From Sphingomonas sp. Leaf32 (GTDB lineage Bacteria; Pseudomonadota; Alphaproteobacteria; Sphingomonadales; Sphingomonadaceae), in assembly GCF_001421765.1 (NCBI RefSeq), contig NZ_LMLA01000012.1, positions 62,223 to 126,222 of the forward strand: a stretch of DNA of 64,000 nt, read 5' to 3'. Both the position numbers and the translations under genes were made by a program. Under the pieces are notes generated by a model, which worked only from the letters and a program-made list of their open reading frames with translations, was not told where the DNA came from and did no database searches. Below, piece by piece: positions 1 to 9,202 of this stretch (its first letter is position 1; every line of letters begins with the position of its first letter).

Positions 1-669
1 GATCTGGTACAGCCGCATCCGCGACAAATGCCCCTTGCCCGACGGGAACAGCCACGCGCTGTCGCCCGGCACATGCGCCCGCCATCGCGCCACGGCGGCA
101 CGCGACCGATCGGACAGCGGCACCATCCGTTCGCGCCCGCCCTTGCCCTTCAGGATCATATAGGGCCGGTCGGACGCGATGGTCCCGCGGGGCAGCGACA
201 CCAGCTCGGTCGCGCGCAGCCCCGATCCGTAGAGCAGCTCGAACAGGGCGGACAGGCGCAAGTCGTTGCGGTCGGGCGGCACCCGCTGGGTCCGCGCGTC
301 GATCGCGGCGAACATCGCATCGATGTCCCCGCTCGACAGGGTCCTGGGTAATCCACGCGACGTGCCGGGCCGGGGCAGCGCCCCCCCGGGATCGTCGGCG
401 CGCAGTCCTTCCTCGGCCAGAAACGCAAAGAATCGCCGGAGCGCCGCTGCCTTGCGCGCGACGGTCGCCTTGGCCAGCGCGGACCAGCCATCGGCCAGCC
501 GCCCGATCGCATCCGCATCCGCGCCCGACAGCCGCCCGCCCAGCGCTTCCGACGCCAGCGACAGGTCGGTGCGATAGGCGGACAGCGTATTGCGCGCCGC
601 GCCCGCCTCCGCCGCCATCATTTCCAGAAAGCGGTCGATCAACACCCGGTCGCCGCCGGGCGCGCTCAC
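1..669 (-). CDS. xerD: Tyrosine recombinase XerD, C-terminal part cut by window edge
   Basis: Site-specific recombinase of the phage-integrase family, expected to resolve chromosome dimers at dif together with XerC. The visible 223 residues hold the N-terminal core-binding SAM-like domain (about 1-90) and the start of the catalytic domain, with the first catalytic Arg in YGSGLRATEL and the catalytic Lys in LKGKGGRERM. The HxLRH box and the tyrosine lie beyond the left edge. The GTG start at 669 is 10 bp after the stop of the upstream gene, so the two are probably co-transcribed. XerD is preferred over XerC because of the adjacent shikimate-kinase locus seen in alphaproteobacteria; that choice is inferred. 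Confidence 0.85.
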   Translation of the reverse strand, partial: MSAPGGDRVLIDRFLEMMAAEAGAARNTLSAYRTDLSLASEALGGRLSGADADAIGRLADGWSALAKATVARKAAALRRFFAFLAEEGLRADDPGGALPRPGTSRGLPRTLSSGDIDAMFAAIDARTQRVPPDRNDLRLSALFELLYGSGLRATELVSLPRGTIASDRPYMILKGKGGRERMVPLSDRSRAAVARWRAHVPGDSAWLFPSGKGHLSRMRLYQI

Positions 670-679
670 GCCGGGTCCG

Positions 680-2470
680 TCACGAACGCGCGATCGCTTC
701 CGCCGCGATCATCCGTGCCTCGCCCTCGCGCCCCGCCGCGCGCAGCGCCGCAACGATATGGAACAGCGCTTCGGCCGGCACGCCGCGCCAGTCGCGCGTC
801 TGCATCCCCGTCGCCGCGAGCAGCAGCACCGTGCCGCCCTCGCCATTCACGCCGGCCCGGTCGATCGCATCGGTCCATGCGTTGCGCGCGCCGACCGCGA
901 CGTTCAGTTCGCGGGCCATGCCCTGCACCTGATCGCGCGGCAACCGGCCAAGCCCGGCCAGCGCGGCGAACAGCAACTGTCCTTTACGCGCATTCTGTCC
1001 GGCATAGTCCGACACCGCACCCGGTGCGACCGACCGGCCCATCGGGTCGGCAACGGTCAGCATCGCCCAGCCATCGCTGCCGACGGGCACGATCCCGCGC
1101 CAGCGCAGCGCCGGCAGGTCCAGCCCGGCGGTCAGCATCGCCGCGATCAGCTGATCGGCGTCGCCCGCATGATCCGCCACCGGCGCGATCATCGCCGCCG
1201 CCCGTGCGGTCAACACCCGCCGGGCATAGCCCAGATCGGTGGTAATCGCCGGTTCCCAGAACTGGCGCAGCATCGCCAGCCGATCGGCATCGCTGCCGGT
1301 AAAGGCGGTGCGCAGATCGGTCGCCAGCGCGGTCTGCGTGCTGGTCGCGTCCTCGTCGGTGGTCAGCTGGGCATAGAGATCGACCAGCGCCTCGCTGGAC
1401 AACACGCCCTGCGCGGCGGCCAGATCGGCGTCGGTCAACCGCACATTGGGCGCATATTGCGGCGCGGTGGCGTGCCAGTAACGGACCTGCGGACCAACCC
1501 CGCCGAACAGGCCGGCGGGCACCGGCGTCGCGCTGGCGGCGGCCATGCCATATCGCCACGCGGTCAACCGGTCGATCCCGTCCCATTCGATCGTCGCGGC
1601 GCGGCGACCCTGCGCGCCCTTGCCGACCAGCTTTTCGGCCAGCGCCACGTCGATCGCGCCGCCGCCTGGTGCCTGTCGCCGCGCCTGATCGACGATCCGC
1701 CCGGCCTCGCGGGCCTGGCCCGACAGGCCGAGGCAGATGGCGTTCGCCAGCCGCCAGCCTCGTTCGTTCGACACTTGCATCGCTGGCGTCGTCAGCGGGC
1801 ACAGCCCCGCCGGATCGCCGGTCGCCAGCATCGCCTGCATCGCGATCTGGAACAGTTTCGGCGTATAATTGTCGATGTCGACCGACTGGACCAGCGCACG
1901 GGCCGGTGCTACCTCCCCCATCCGCACCAGCAACCACGCCCGCTCGGCCGCGAAATCCGCGCCATCGACGCCCGATGGCGTGGCGATGTCGGACACCAGC
2001 GCCCGGCGGAGACCGATCGAGACCCAGCGCGACACGACCGGCGCGTCGAGCGACCGCATGATTCGCTGCAGCCAAGGACCGTCGCTCGCGCCAAAGGCAT
2101 TGCCGCCAAATGCCCCGCCCTGTCCGGCGATGCCGATGCTGGCGGTCGAGCGCCGTGCATAATCGGGCAACTCATATTGGCGCAGCGCGTCGGGGCTGAT
2201 CGGGGTCGGCGTTGCCGTCGCGCTGGGCACCGGCGTCGGCTCCGCCCCCGCCACGCCGGGAACACCGGGCAGGGGCTGCACGATCGGTGCGGTCGGCGCG
2301 AAATTCGGCCCACCGGGCGGGGCGGCACGCGGACTGGCGCGCGGGGTCGGCGTGGGGGCGGGGGCCGGCGCGTCGCCGAAACCGGGCGGCAACAGCGATT
2401 CGGGCACATCTTGCCCGATCGCCGGCACCGCGACCGCGATCAACGCGGCGGCGGCGATCCCGACGCGCAA
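680..2470 (-). CDS. Alanine-rich secreted protein of unknown function
   Basis: A 596-residue protein that I do not recognise. From a TTG start at 2470 it opens with a short basic N-terminus and a hydrophobic run, VGIAAAALIAVAVPAIGQ, that looks like a signal peptide. A Pro/Ala/Thr-rich linker follows (about residues 30-75), then a long Ala/Leu-rich helical body that may be repeat-like (TPR-like spacing, not confirmed). The frame stays open upstream to 2599, but that part overlaps a better small gene, so the TTG 4 bp after that gene's stop was chosen. It sits between the 45-aa membrane peptide and xerD, probably in one operon. It is likely a periplasmic or envelope protein. Confidence 0.7.
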   Translation of the reverse strand: MRVGIAAAALIAVAVPAIGQDVPESLLPPGFGDAPAPAPTPTPRASPRAAPPGGPNFAPTAPIVQPLPGVPGVAGAEPTPVPSATATPTPISPDALRQYELPDYARRSTASIGIAGQGGAFGGNAFGASDGPWLQRIMRSLDAPVVSRWVSIGLRRALVSDIATPSGVDGADFAAERAWLLVRMGEVAPARALVQSVDIDNYTPKLFQIAMQAMLATGDPAGLCPLTTPAMQVSNERGWRLANAICLGLSGQAREAGRIVDQARRQAPGGGAIDVALAEKLVGKGAQGRRAATIEWDGIDRLTAWRYGMAAASATPVPAGLFGGVGPQVRYWHATAPQYAPNVRLTDADLAAAQGVLSSEALVDLYAQLTTDEDATSTQTALATDLRTAFTGSDADRLAMLRQFWEPAITTDLGYARRVLTARAAAMIAPVADHAGDADQLIAAMLTAGLDLPALRWRGIVPVGSDGWAMLTVADPMGRSVAPGAVSDYAGQNARKGQLLFAALAGLGRLPRDQVQGMARELNVAVGARNAWTDAIDRAGVNGEGGTVLLLAATGMQTRDWRGVPAEALFHIVAALRAAGREGEARMIAAEAIARS

Positions 2471-2474
2471 CCGG

Positions 2475-2612
2475 TCAGTTGGCGAGGTTTTCAAGCGCGA
2501 CCGCCTTTTCGATCTGGGTCGGCTGCTGCTCGGTCGAACGTCCCGCCAGAACGAACATGCCCGCGACCAGCGCGACGAGGACGACGAGAAGAATGACAAG
2601 CGAACGCGACAT
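2475..2612 (-). CDS. Small single-pass membrane protein (45 aa)
   Basis: A short ORF, MSRSLVILLVVLVALVAG at its N-terminus, with one clear membrane helix (about residues 4-24) and a polar tail ending ALENLAN. It is the first gene of the minus-strand run leading to the 596-aa secreted protein, whose start lies 4 bp after this stop, suggesting translational coupling. The ATG at 2612 faces aroK across 93 bp. The hydrophobic composition in exactly one frame and the tight spacing support it as real. No known family is recognised. Confidence 0.65.
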   Translation of the reverse strand: MSRSLVILLVVLVALVAGMFVLAGRSTEQQPTQIEKAVALENLAN

Positions 2613-2642
2613 GGATCAGATCGTCCCGAATATTAGGGGCCA

Positions 2643-2672
2643 GGGCAAAAGACGGCGACGCGCCTTTTGCCC
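2643..2672. repeat. Inverted repeat in the divergent aroK promoter region
   Basis: Perfect 9-bp arms GGGCAAAAG (2643-2651) and CTTTTGCCC (2664-2672) with a 12-base loop. It lies between the divergent start codons of the 45-aa membrane protein (2612) and aroK (2706). It could be an operator or a leader hairpin of aroK; the sequence does not decide which. Confidence 0.4.
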
Positions 2673-2705
2673 GATCGGCGGGGCGGCTGTATAGCCCCTC
2701 CCGCA

Positions 2706-3257
2706 ATGCTGCAAATTCAAGACTCCCTGCCCCACCCCGCCCCCCGCTGGACCGGCCGCCCGATCGTGCTGGTCGGGCTGATGGGCGTGGGCAAATCCAC
2801 CGTCGGCCGCCGCCTGGCGCAGCGGATGAAGCTCGATTTCGTCGATGCCGATAACGAGATCGAACATGCCGCCGGCATGACCATCGCCGAAATCTTCGAA
2901 CGGTTCGGCGAGGATCATTTCCGCGATGGCGAACGCCGGGTCATCGCCCGGCTGATCGATGGCACGCCGAAGATCATCGCGACCGGCGGCGGCGCGTTCA
3001 TGCAGCCCGATACCCGTGGGCTGATCCTCGATCAGGCGCTGGCGATCTGGCTCGACGCGTCGCCCGCCGTGCTGGCCGACCGGGTGCGCCGGCGCGATAC
3101 CCGCCCGCTGCTGCGCGGCAAGGACCCGCAAAAGGTGCTGACCGAACTCGCCCGCGTGCGGAACCCGGTCTATGCGCTTGCGCCGATCCATATCGTCAGC
3201 CAGCACGCGCCGCACGACGCCACCGTCTCCGCTATCCTGAAAGCCATCGGCCAATGA
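2706..3257 (+). CDS. aroK: Shikimate kinase
   Basis: Phosphorylates shikimate to shikimate 3-phosphate with ATP, in the cytoplasmic chorismate pathway. The Walker A loop GLMGVGKST is at about residues 24-32. The DNEIE segment (Asp binding shikimate) and the GGGAF motif are present, and RRRDTRPLL matches the lid. The 183-residue length is typical. The ATG at 2706 (MLQIQDSL) was chosen over an in-frame codon 39 bp upstream because the extension is not family-like. The stop overlaps the aroB start (ATGA), the usual aroK-aroB arrangement. Confidence 0.95.
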   Translation: MLQIQDSLPHPAPRWTGRPIVLVGLMGVGKSTVGRRLAQRMKLDFVDADNEIEHAAGMTIAEIFERFGEDHFRDGERRVIARLIDGTPKIIATGGGAFMQPDTRGLILDQALAIWLDASPAVLADRVRRRDTRPLLRGKDPQKVLTELARVRNPVYALAPIHIVSQHAPHDATVSAILKAIGQ

Positions 3258-4354
3258 CCGTCATCCCCGTCGCGCTTGGCGACCGCAGCTACGACATCGT
3301 GATCGAGGACGGCGTGCTGGCCCGCGCCGGCGATCACCTCGGCCCGATCGCGCGCGGCCGGCGGATGGTGATCGTCGCCGATGCGCAGGTGCCGATGCAC
3401 CTCGCCACCTTGCGCGATTCGCTGACCACGTGCGGAATCGCCAGCGAGGCGATCGAAATCCGGGCGGGCGAGGGATCGAAAAGCTGGGCGACGCTCGAAT
3501 CACTGCTTGATTCGCTGCTGGCGCTGGGCGTGGAGCGTGGTGACCATATCGTCGCGCTGGGCGGCGGCGTGATCGGCGATCTGGTGGGGTTCGCCGCCGC
3601 CATCCTGAAGCGCGGTTGCGGCTTCGTACAGGTGCCGACGACCCTGCTCGCACAGGTCGATTCGTCGGTGGGCGGCAAGACCGGCATCAACACCCGCGCC
3701 GGCAAGAATCTGGTCGGCGCGTTTCATCAGCCCGCCCTGGTGCTGATCGACCCGACGACGCTCGACACGCTGCCGCCCCGCGAAGTCCGCGCGGGCTATG
3801 CCGAGGTCGTGAAATACGGGCTGATCGACGATCCGGATTTCTTCGCGTGGTGTGAATCGAACGGCACCGCGCTGTTGCTCGGTGATCCGCTGGCCCGTTC
3901 GCACGCGATCGCCCGATCGGTATACGCCAAGGCGCGCATCGTCGGCGCCGACGAGCGCGAGACGACCGGCACCCGCGCGCTCCTCAATCTCGGCCACACC
4001 TTCGGCCATGCGCTGGAGGCGGAGGCCGGCTTCGACGGATCGCTGCTGCACGGCGAAGGAGTCGCGGCGGGCATGGCGCTCGCTTTCGCCTTTTCCGCCG
4101 AACAGGGGCTGTGCCGCACCGAGGATTCGGCACGGGTCGCCGCGCATCTGCGCGACGCCGGCCTGCCCGACAGCCTCGCCGCGGCCGGCATCGCCGCGTC
4201 GGGCGACACGCTGGTCGGTCATATGCTGCACGACAAGAAGCGCGAGGGCGGCACCCTGCCCTTCCTGCTCGCGCGCGGGATCGGCCAGACCTATCTCGAC
4301 CGCTCGGTCGATCTGGGGCAGGTCGCCGCTTTCCTCGACCGGCAACCGCGCTGA
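3254..4354 (+). CDS. aroB: 3-Dehydroquinate synthase
   Basis: Converts DAHP to 3-dehydroquinate using NAD and a divalent metal, the second step of the shikimate pathway. The 366-residue protein shows the NAD-binding [13 protein letters not shown] stretch, the [20 protein letters not shown] signature and the metal-ligand region [11 protein letters not shown] followed by [11 protein letters not shown]. It overlaps aroK by 4 bp and the DUF2256 gene by 1 bp, so the three are probably co-transcribed. Confidence 0.97.
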   Translation: MTVIPVALGDRSYDIVIEDGVLARAGDHLGPIARGRRMVIVADAQVPMHLATLRDSLTTCGIASEAIEIRAGEGSKSWATLESLLDSLLALGVERGDHIVALGGGVIGDLVGFAAAILKRGCGFVQVPTTLLAQVDSSVGGKTGINTRAGKNLVGAFHQPALVLIDPTTLDTLPPREVRAGYAEVVKYGLIDDPDFFAWCESNGTALLLGDPLARSHAIARSVYAKARIVGADERETTGTRALLNLGHTFGHALEAEAGFDGSLLHGEGVAAGMALAFAFSAEQGLCRTEDSARVAAHLRDAGLPDSLAAAGIAASGDTLVGHMLHDKKREGGTLPFLLARGIGQTYLDRSVDLGQVAAFLDRQPR

Positions 4355-4503
4355 TGCCGCAGGGCGTCGCCAAGCGCGACTTGCCGACAAAAGTCTGCCC
4401 GGTGTGCGAACGTCCGTTCGCATGGCGCAAGAAGTGGGCGCGCGATTGGGAAAACGTCGTCTATTGCTCCGACCGCTGCCGCCGGACGGGCAAGACAAAT
4501 TAA
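4354..4503 (+). CDS. DUF2256 small zinc-ribbon-like protein
   Basis: A 49-residue protein beginning [18 protein letters not shown]. It matches the DUF2256 pattern: [14 protein letters not shown], then a Trp-rich spacer and YCSDRCRR. The two CxxC-like pairs suggest a small metal-binding fold; the function is unknown. The start ATG shares a base with the aroB stop (TGATG), pointing to translational coupling. It is basic at both ends. Confidence 0.85.
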   Translation: MPQGVAKRDLPTKVCPVCERPFAWRKKWARDWENVVYCSDRCRRTGKTN

Positions 4504-4562
4504 CGGGATTACAGGGTTTTCCGGATCATTCTGTCTGATCGTACGCATCCGGGATCGACGAA

Positions 4563-5723
4563 ATGGAGCATCAGCGCCAGGCACGCCTGAAAGGTAGCAA
4601 CGGGCCGCTCGCCTGGCTTGCCGATCCTGTCGTGGCGGTGCCCGATTCGGCGCGCCCGATGCTTCATGCCACCGTCCTGTCGGCGCCGTCGGTCGTTATC
4701 ATGGCCGCCGTGTCCGGCCTGTCGGTCTGCATCGCCGCGGCGATCCGAACCGGGCAGATCGGGTTCTGGATCTTCACCGTCCTCGAACTGATCGTCCTGG
4801 CGATGCGGCTGCAGGTCGTACGGCAGGTACGCCGGGACGATCGCGACGGGCGACTGCCCTCGATCGAGCCATCGATGCTGTTGTCGATCGCGTGGTGCAC
4901 GTTGCAGGGTCTGTCGGCCGCCGCCATCGCCCTGACCGGCGATCTGGTGCTGACGGCCATCGCCACGGCGTTCACGCTTGGCCTGATCGCACCGATCTGC
5001 GCGCGCAACTATGCGGTGCCGCGACTGGCGACGCTGATGGTGATGCTGTGCGACCTGCCGTTCAAGATCGGCCTGGCGCTGTCGGGGGAGCCGCTGTTGT
5101 GGCTGCTCCTGCCGATGACCGTCCCGCTGTTCGTTGGCGTCCGCGCGCTGCTCGGCAATTTCGGACGGATGCTGGCGCTCTCGCTGGAGGCTGCCGAACG
5201 CAACCGCTACCTGGCCGGGCACGATCCGCTGACGGGCCTCGTCAATCGCCACGGCCTCGACGAGACGCTGGGGCAGATGGCCGACACGCCGCAATGCCCG
5301 CTGGTGCTGATGTGCATCGACCTCGACCGGTTCAAACCCGTCAACGACCGCTATGGCCATGCGGCGGGCGACAGTGTGCTGGTGGAGGTCGCGGCGCGCC
5401 TGCGGCATGTCACACCCGACACGGCCTTCATCGCGCGACTGGGTGGCGACGAATTCATGGTGGCAGTTCGCGACCTGTCCACCGATGCCGCCCGGAAGCT
5501 GGCCGAACGGGTGCACCACGCGCTGTCGACGCGGCGCTACCGCATCGACGGCGATGTCGCCGCGCCGGTCGGCGCGAGTATCGGCTATGCCTGTTTCCCG
5601 GAGGATGCAGCGACGCTCGATGCGCTACGCCGCCGCGCCGATGCCGCGCTCTATGCGTCGAAACGCGAGGGGCGCCTCTACCGCTACGACGACAGCCTCG
5701 CGCAAATCAACGACGCCGCCTGA
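4563..5723 (+). CDS. Membrane-bound diguanylate cyclase (GGDEF)
   Basis: Makes c-di-GMP from two GTP. The N-terminal half (about residues 35-200) holds several hydrophobic segments, probably a six-helix membrane sensor. The C-terminal GGDEF domain starts near HDPLTGLVNR and has an intact GGDEF at residues 294-298 in ARLGGDEFMVAV, so it should be active. The RxxD inhibitory site expected just upstream is missing (PDTA is there instead), so product inhibition through that site is unlikely. It is convergent with the next gene, with stops 3 bp apart. The ATG at 4563 lies 59 bp after the DUF2256 stop. Confidence 0.9.
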   Translation: MEHQRQARLKGSNGPLAWLADPVVAVPDSARPMLHATVLSAPSVVIMAAVSGLSVCIAAAIRTGQIGFWIFTVLELIVLAMRLQVVRQVRRDDRDGRLPSIEPSMLLSIAWCTLQGLSAAAIALTGDLVLTAIATAFTLGLIAPICARNYAVPRLATLMVMLCDLPFKIGLALSGEPLLWLLLPMTVPLFVGVRALLGNFGRMLALSLEAAERNRYLAGHDPLTGLVNRHGLDETLGQMADTPQCPLVLMCIDLDRFKPVNDRYGHAAGDSVLVEVAARLRHVTPDTAFIARLGGDEFMVAVRDLSTDAARKLAERVHHALSTRRYRIDGDVAAPVGASIGYACFPEDAATLDALRRRADAALYASKREGRLYRYDDSLAQINDAA

Positions 5724-5726
5724 TCG

Positions 5727-6131
5727 TTACGGGATGTCGCGCTGCTGCGCCTGCTGGTCGCGCCGCCACGCGAACCATTGCCGCAGCATCGCCTGGGTAC
5801 AGCCGGTCTGCCCGCCGGTGCCGACCACCGAACAGCTGTTCGGCCGCCCGACCCGCGCCTCTTCCATCGCGCTGTCGGCCCTGACCGCCCAGCTCGCCCC
5901 GGCCGACGACTTGTCGGGCGGGTTGCGGAACCGCTTGGGGATGCGATAGCGCTCATTCTCGCCCAGCCGCGCGCAGACCACGATCTCGTCGTCGCTGTCG
6001 GGCTTGGGGCAGGCTTCCTCGCCATAGACGGTGGCGTTGCGCACCCGCTGCGGCGGATCGGCGGGCGCATCCTGTGCCAGCGCGGGCGCCGCGATCGCCA
6101 GTGCCAGTCCCGCCAAACCCATGCGCATCAT
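5727..6131 (-). CDS. Small secreted protein with EIVVC/RYRIP motif
   Basis: A 134-residue protein with a signal peptide (MMRMGLAGLALAIAAPALAQ) and a mature part carrying DDEIVVCARLGENERYRIP. A GAGGAGA ribosome site precedes the ATG at 6131, which excludes the longer upstream frame. No enzymatic motif is recognised. A second gene at 52830-53267 has the same organisation (signal peptide, then [17 protein letters not shown]), so this is a small family with at least two members here. It has Cys residues near the C-terminus (NSCSVV, TGCTQ) that may form a disulphide. Likely periplasmic. Confidence 0.75.
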   Translation of the reverse strand: MMRMGLAGLALAIAAPALAQDAPADPPQRVRNATVYGEEACPKPDSDDEIVVCARLGENERYRIPKRFRNPPDKSSAGASWAVRADSAMEEARVGRPNSCSVVGTGGQTGCTQAMLRQWFAWRRDQQAQQRDIP

Positions 6132-6184
6132 CGTCCGTCTCCTCGTTACGCCACTTAACCGCACTCGCTGATTAGCACGGGATG

Positions 6185-6208
6185 AACGTCGGAATATTTC
6201 CGGACGTT
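6185..6208. promoter_or_regulatory. Inverted repeat upstream of trpG
   Basis: The arms AACGTCGGAA (6185-6194) and TTCCGGACGTT (6198-6208) pair over 10 bp with one bulged base and a 3-base centre. The repeat ends 32 bp before the trpG ATG and is the only obvious structure in the 109-bp divergent gap. It could be an operator or part of a leader; no regulator is identified. Confidence 0.4.
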
Positions 6209-6240
6209 GCACGGACGCGACGGGACGCTATGGCGGTGCC

Positions 6241-6825
6241 ATGATCCTCGTCATCGACAATTACGACAGCTTCACCTGGAACCTCGTCCATTACCTGATG
6301 GAACTGGGCGTCGAGGTTCGCGTCGAGCGCAACGACAGCATGACCGCCGCCGATGCGCTGACCAGCAATGCGCAGGGTTTCCTGATCTCCCCCGGTCCCT
6401 GCACCCCGACCGAAGCCGGCATCTCGCTCGACCTGGTCGCCGCCTGTGCGCAGGCGCAGCGCCCGCTGCTGGGCGTGTGCCTGGGCCATCAGGCGATCGG
6501 CCAGCATTTCGGCGGAAAGGTCGTGCGTGGCGGGCTGATGCACGGCAAGACCTCGCCGATCGACCATGACGGCACCGGCGTCTTCGCCGGCCTGCCCTCG
6601 CCCTTCACCGCGACGCGCTATCACTCGCTGATCGTGACTGATATTCCCGATGTGCTGGCGGTCAACGCCACGGCGTCGGACGGCAGCGTCATGGGCTTCC
6701 GCCACCGCGACCTGCCGATCCACGGCGTGCAGTTCCATCCGGAAAGCATCGCCACCGAACACGGCCACGCCATGCTCGCCAATTTCCTGAAGGACGCGGG
6801 ACTGCCTGCGACCCTGCCGGCATGA
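6241..6825 (+). CDS. trpG: Anthranilate / aminodeoxychorismate synthase glutamine amidotransferase subunit
   Basis: Class I glutamine amidotransferase that supplies ammonia to TrpE (or PabB). The 194-residue protein has the nucleophilic Cys in [11 protein letters not shown] and the His/Glu of the triad in VQFHPESI. The start [15 protein letters not shown] is typical. The stop overlaps trpD (ATGA). trpE is not adjacent: the gene upstream is a secreted protein on the other strand, so TrpE is encoded elsewhere. In many bacteria this subunit also serves folate synthesis. Confidence 0.95.
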   Translation: MILVIDNYDSFTWNLVHYLMELGVEVRVERNDSMTAADALTSNAQGFLISPGPCTPTEAGISLDLVAACAQAQRPLLGVCLGHQAIGQHFGGKVVRGGLMHGKTSPIDHDGTGVFAGLPSPFTATRYHSLIVTDIPDVLAVNATASDGSVMGFRHRDLPIHGVQFHPESIATEHGHAMLANFLKDAGLPATLPA

Positions 6826-7814
6826 CCGTCACCACCCTGCTCCCCGATCCGTCGACGCCGCTCAGCCACGAAAGCGCAGGCGAAGCGTTCGCCGCGATCC
6901 TCGACGGCACGGTGTCGGACGACGCCATCGCCACCTTCCTCACCGACCTCGCGCTACGCGGCGAAACCAGCATCGAGATCGCCGAGGCCGCCCGCGCCCT
7001 GCGCCACCGCATGATCCCGATCGACGGCCCGGCGGACGCGATCGATGTCTGCGGCACCGGCGGCGACGGACATCACACCCTGAACGTCTCCACCGCCGTT
7101 AGCCTGGTCGTCGCCGCTGCCGGCGTGCCGGTCGCCAAGCACGGCAACCGCGCCGCCTCCAGCAAGGCCGGCGCCGCCGACACCCTCGAAGCGCTGGGCC
7201 TCGACATGGGCGTGGCCGGCGCGATGGCGGAATCGACGCTGAAGGACATCGGCATCGCCTTCCTCTTCGCCGCGAACCATCATCCGGCGATGAAGCGCAT
7301 CACCCCCATCCGCCAGCGGATCGGGCGGCGCACCATCTTCAACCTTATGGGTCCGCTCGCCAATCCGGCGCGTACCACCCGCCAGCTCATCGGCATCGCC
7401 CGCCCCGATTATGCGAGCGTCTATGCCGAGGCGATGGAGCTTCTGGGGGCCGAAACCGCGCTGATCGTGTCGGGGGAGGAGGGGCTGGACGAAATTTCCG
7501 GCGCTGGTCCGACCATCGTCGTGCCCGTCGGCATGACCATGGCCGACCGCATCGTGCCCGAAGACGCCGGCCTGTCCCGCCATCCGATCAGCGCCATTCG
7601 TGGCGGCGATGCGGCGCATAACGCGGCCGCGCTGCGTGCGCTGTTGCGCGGCGAGAAGGGTCCGTATCGCGACGCTGTGCTGCTCAACGCCGCCGCCGCG
7701 CTTCTGATCGCCGACACCGCCACCGACCTGCGCGACGGAGCAGAACGCGCGGCGGAGGTTATCGATTCGGGCGCTGCCGACCGCCTGCTCGACCAATGGA
7801 TCGCCTATTCATGA
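6822..7814 (+). CDS. trpD: Anthranilate phosphoribosyltransferase
   Basis: Transfers phosphoribose from PRPP to anthranilate. The 330-residue protein has the PRPP-binding [17 protein letters not shown] motif, [12 protein letters not shown] and the substrate-binding [14 protein letters not shown]. It overlaps trpG and trpC by 4 bp each, so the three trp genes are translationally coupled. Confidence 0.97.
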   Translation: MTVTTLLPDPSTPLSHESAGEAFAAILDGTVSDDAIATFLTDLALRGETSIEIAEAARALRHRMIPIDGPADAIDVCGTGGDGHHTLNVSTAVSLVVAAAGVPVAKHGNRAASSKAGAADTLEALGLDMGVAGAMAESTLKDIGIAFLFAANHHPAMKRITPIRQRIGRRTIFNLMGPLANPARTTRQLIGIARPDYASVYAEAMELLGAETALIVSGEEGLDEISGAGPTIVVPVGMTMADRIVPEDAGLSRHPISAIRGGDAAHNAAALRALLRGEKGPYRDAVLLNAAAALLIADTATDLRDGAERAAEVIDSGAADRLLDQWIAYS

Positions 7815-8587
7815 CGATGCTCGACACCATCCTCGCCACCAAGCACGCCGAAGTCGCTGACCGCAGCGCCCGCGCCAGCATTGCCGACCTCGACGCCCGC
7901 GCGACCGAGCGCTCGGCCCCCCGCGGCTTTCGCGCGGCGCTCGACGCGAAACCCGGCCACGCGCTGATCGCCGAGATCAAGAAGGCCAGCCCGTCCAAGG
8001 GTTTGATCCGCGCCGACTTCGATCCCCCCGCCCATGCCCGCGCCTATCAGGCGGGCGGCGCGGCCTGCCTCTCGGTCCTGACCGACATCGACTATTTCCA
8101 GGGTGCCGACGATTACCTGATTGCCGCCCGCGCGGCGTGCAACCTGCCGGTGCTGCGCAAGGACTTCAACGTCGATCCGTGGCAGGTGGCCGAGGCCCGC
8201 GCGCTCGGGGCCGACGCGATCCTCATCATCGTCGCCGCGCTGTCCGACACGCAGATGGCCGAGATCGAGGCGGCGGCGATCGAACGCGGCATGGATGTGC
8301 TGGTGGAGGTCCACGACCGCGCCGAACTCGACCGCGCCCTGAACCTCAAGTCGCGATTGATCGGCGTAAATAATCGCAATCTCAAGGACTTCACGGTCAG
8401 TTTTGAGCGAACCTATGAACTGGTCGGCCATGCACCCGCCGGCTGTACCTTCGTCGCCGAAAGCGGCCTGACCACCCGTGCCGACCTCGACGCGATGGCC
8501 GACCACGGCGTCCGCTGCTTTCTGATCGGCGAGGCCCTGATGCGCCATGCCGATGTCGAATCCGCGACCCGGGCGATGATCGGGTGA
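7811..8587 (+). CDS. trpC: Indole-3-glycerol phosphate synthase
   Basis: Closes the ring of CdRP to form indole-3-glycerol phosphate. The 258-residue TIM barrel shows the [12 protein letters not shown] phosphate/active-site strand, [12 protein letters not shown] (catalytic Lys), VGVNNR-type [10 protein letters not shown], and VAESGL. The ATG at 7811 overlaps the trpD stop (ATGA); a second ATG at 7817 is possible. TrpF is not fused and not in the window. Its stop overlaps the moaC GTG start. Confidence 0.97.
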   Translation: MTMLDTILATKHAEVADRSARASIADLDARATERSAPRGFRAALDAKPGHALIAEIKKASPSKGLIRADFDPPAHARAYQAGGAACLSVLTDIDYFQGADDYLIAARAACNLPVLRKDFNVDPWQVAEARALGADAILIIVAALSDTQMAEIEAAAIERGMDVLVEVHDRAELDRALNLKSRLIGVNNRNLKDFTVSFERTYELVGHAPAGCTFVAESGLTTRADLDAMADHGVRCFLIGEALMRHADVESATRAMIG

Positions 8588-9051
8588 GCCTCACCCATCT
8601 CGACGCCGATGGCAGCGCGCGCATGGTCGATGTCGGCGGCAAGGTCGCGACCCGCCGCATCGCCGTCGCCACCGGTCGGATCGTCATGGCACCCGAAGCG
8701 CTTAACGCGATCCGCGACGGATTGGTGAAGAAGGGCGACGTCCTCGCTGTCGCGCGCGTCGCCGGGATCATGGCCGCCAAGCGCACCAGCGACCTGATCC
8801 CGCTCTGCCACCCGCTTCCGCTGACGAAGGCATCGGTCGAGTTCGCGTTCGAAGATGGTGCGATCCGCGTCACGGCGACCGCCGCTACCGACGGCAAGAC
8901 CGGCGTGGAAATGGAAGCATTGACAGCTACTTCCACCACACTCCTCACCATCTATGACATGGCGAAGGCGATCGACAAGGCGATGGTGATCGAAGGAATT
9001 TGCCTGCTGGAGAAGCAAGGCGGCAAGTCGGGGGACTGGGTGCGGGCCTAA
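8584..9051 (+). CDS. moaC: Cyclic pyranopterin monophosphate synthase
   Basis: Second step of molybdenum cofactor synthesis, forming cPMP from the product of MoaA. The 155-residue protein contains [17 protein letters not shown] and [23 protein letters not shown], with the catalytic Lys/Asp near the C-terminus (DKAM). The GTG start overlaps the trpC stop. It forms a Moco pair with moeA downstream, separated by a repeat element. Confidence 0.96.
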   Translation: MSLTHLDADGSARMVDVGGKVATRRIAVATGRIVMAPEALNAIRDGLVKKGDVLAVARVAGIMAAKRTSDLIPLCHPLPLTKASVEFAFEDGAIRVTATAATDGKTGVEMEALTATSTTLLTIYDMAKAIDKAMVIEGICLLEKQGGKSGDWVRA

Positions 9052-9096
9052 GCGCCGGTTTCGCCCTCGACCGAGGTGCAACCACTCTACCCTTAA

Positions 9097-9181
9097 CGTC
9101 ACCCCGGGCTTGACCCGGGGTCCCGCTTCTTACTTCTGTTCGAGAGAGAAAGCGGGACCCCGGATCAAGTCCGGGGTGACG
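9097..9181. repeat. Dispersed palindromic repeat (REP-like), copy 1
   Basis: Two 32-bp imperfect inverted arms (9097-9128 and 9150-9181) starting CGTCACCCCGGGCTTGACCC, with a 21-base loop. The arms share their outer 8-9 bases with the copy at 11245-11340. It fills most of the 151-bp moaC-moeA gap. A transcript would fold into a long hairpin that could slow transcription or protect RNA ends. Confidence 0.8.
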
Positions 9182-9202
9182 ATCAGAACCAAAGGCCTCA
9201 CT

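Noticed and set aside
1..669. xerD as the end of a prophage or integrative element
   Set aside because: No phage genes, attachment-site tRNA or composition change nearby; it is next to aroK and housekeeping genes as chromosomal xerD often is.
590..2596. A 668-codon plus-strand open frame opposite the secreted protein
   Set aside because: Very Arg/Gly/His-rich composition; the minus strand gives a signal peptide and tight operon spacing, so this is a shadow.
9097..9181. CRISPR-like repeats
   Set aside because: The repeats are inverted pairs scattered singly, with no regularly spaced direct repeats and no cas genes.
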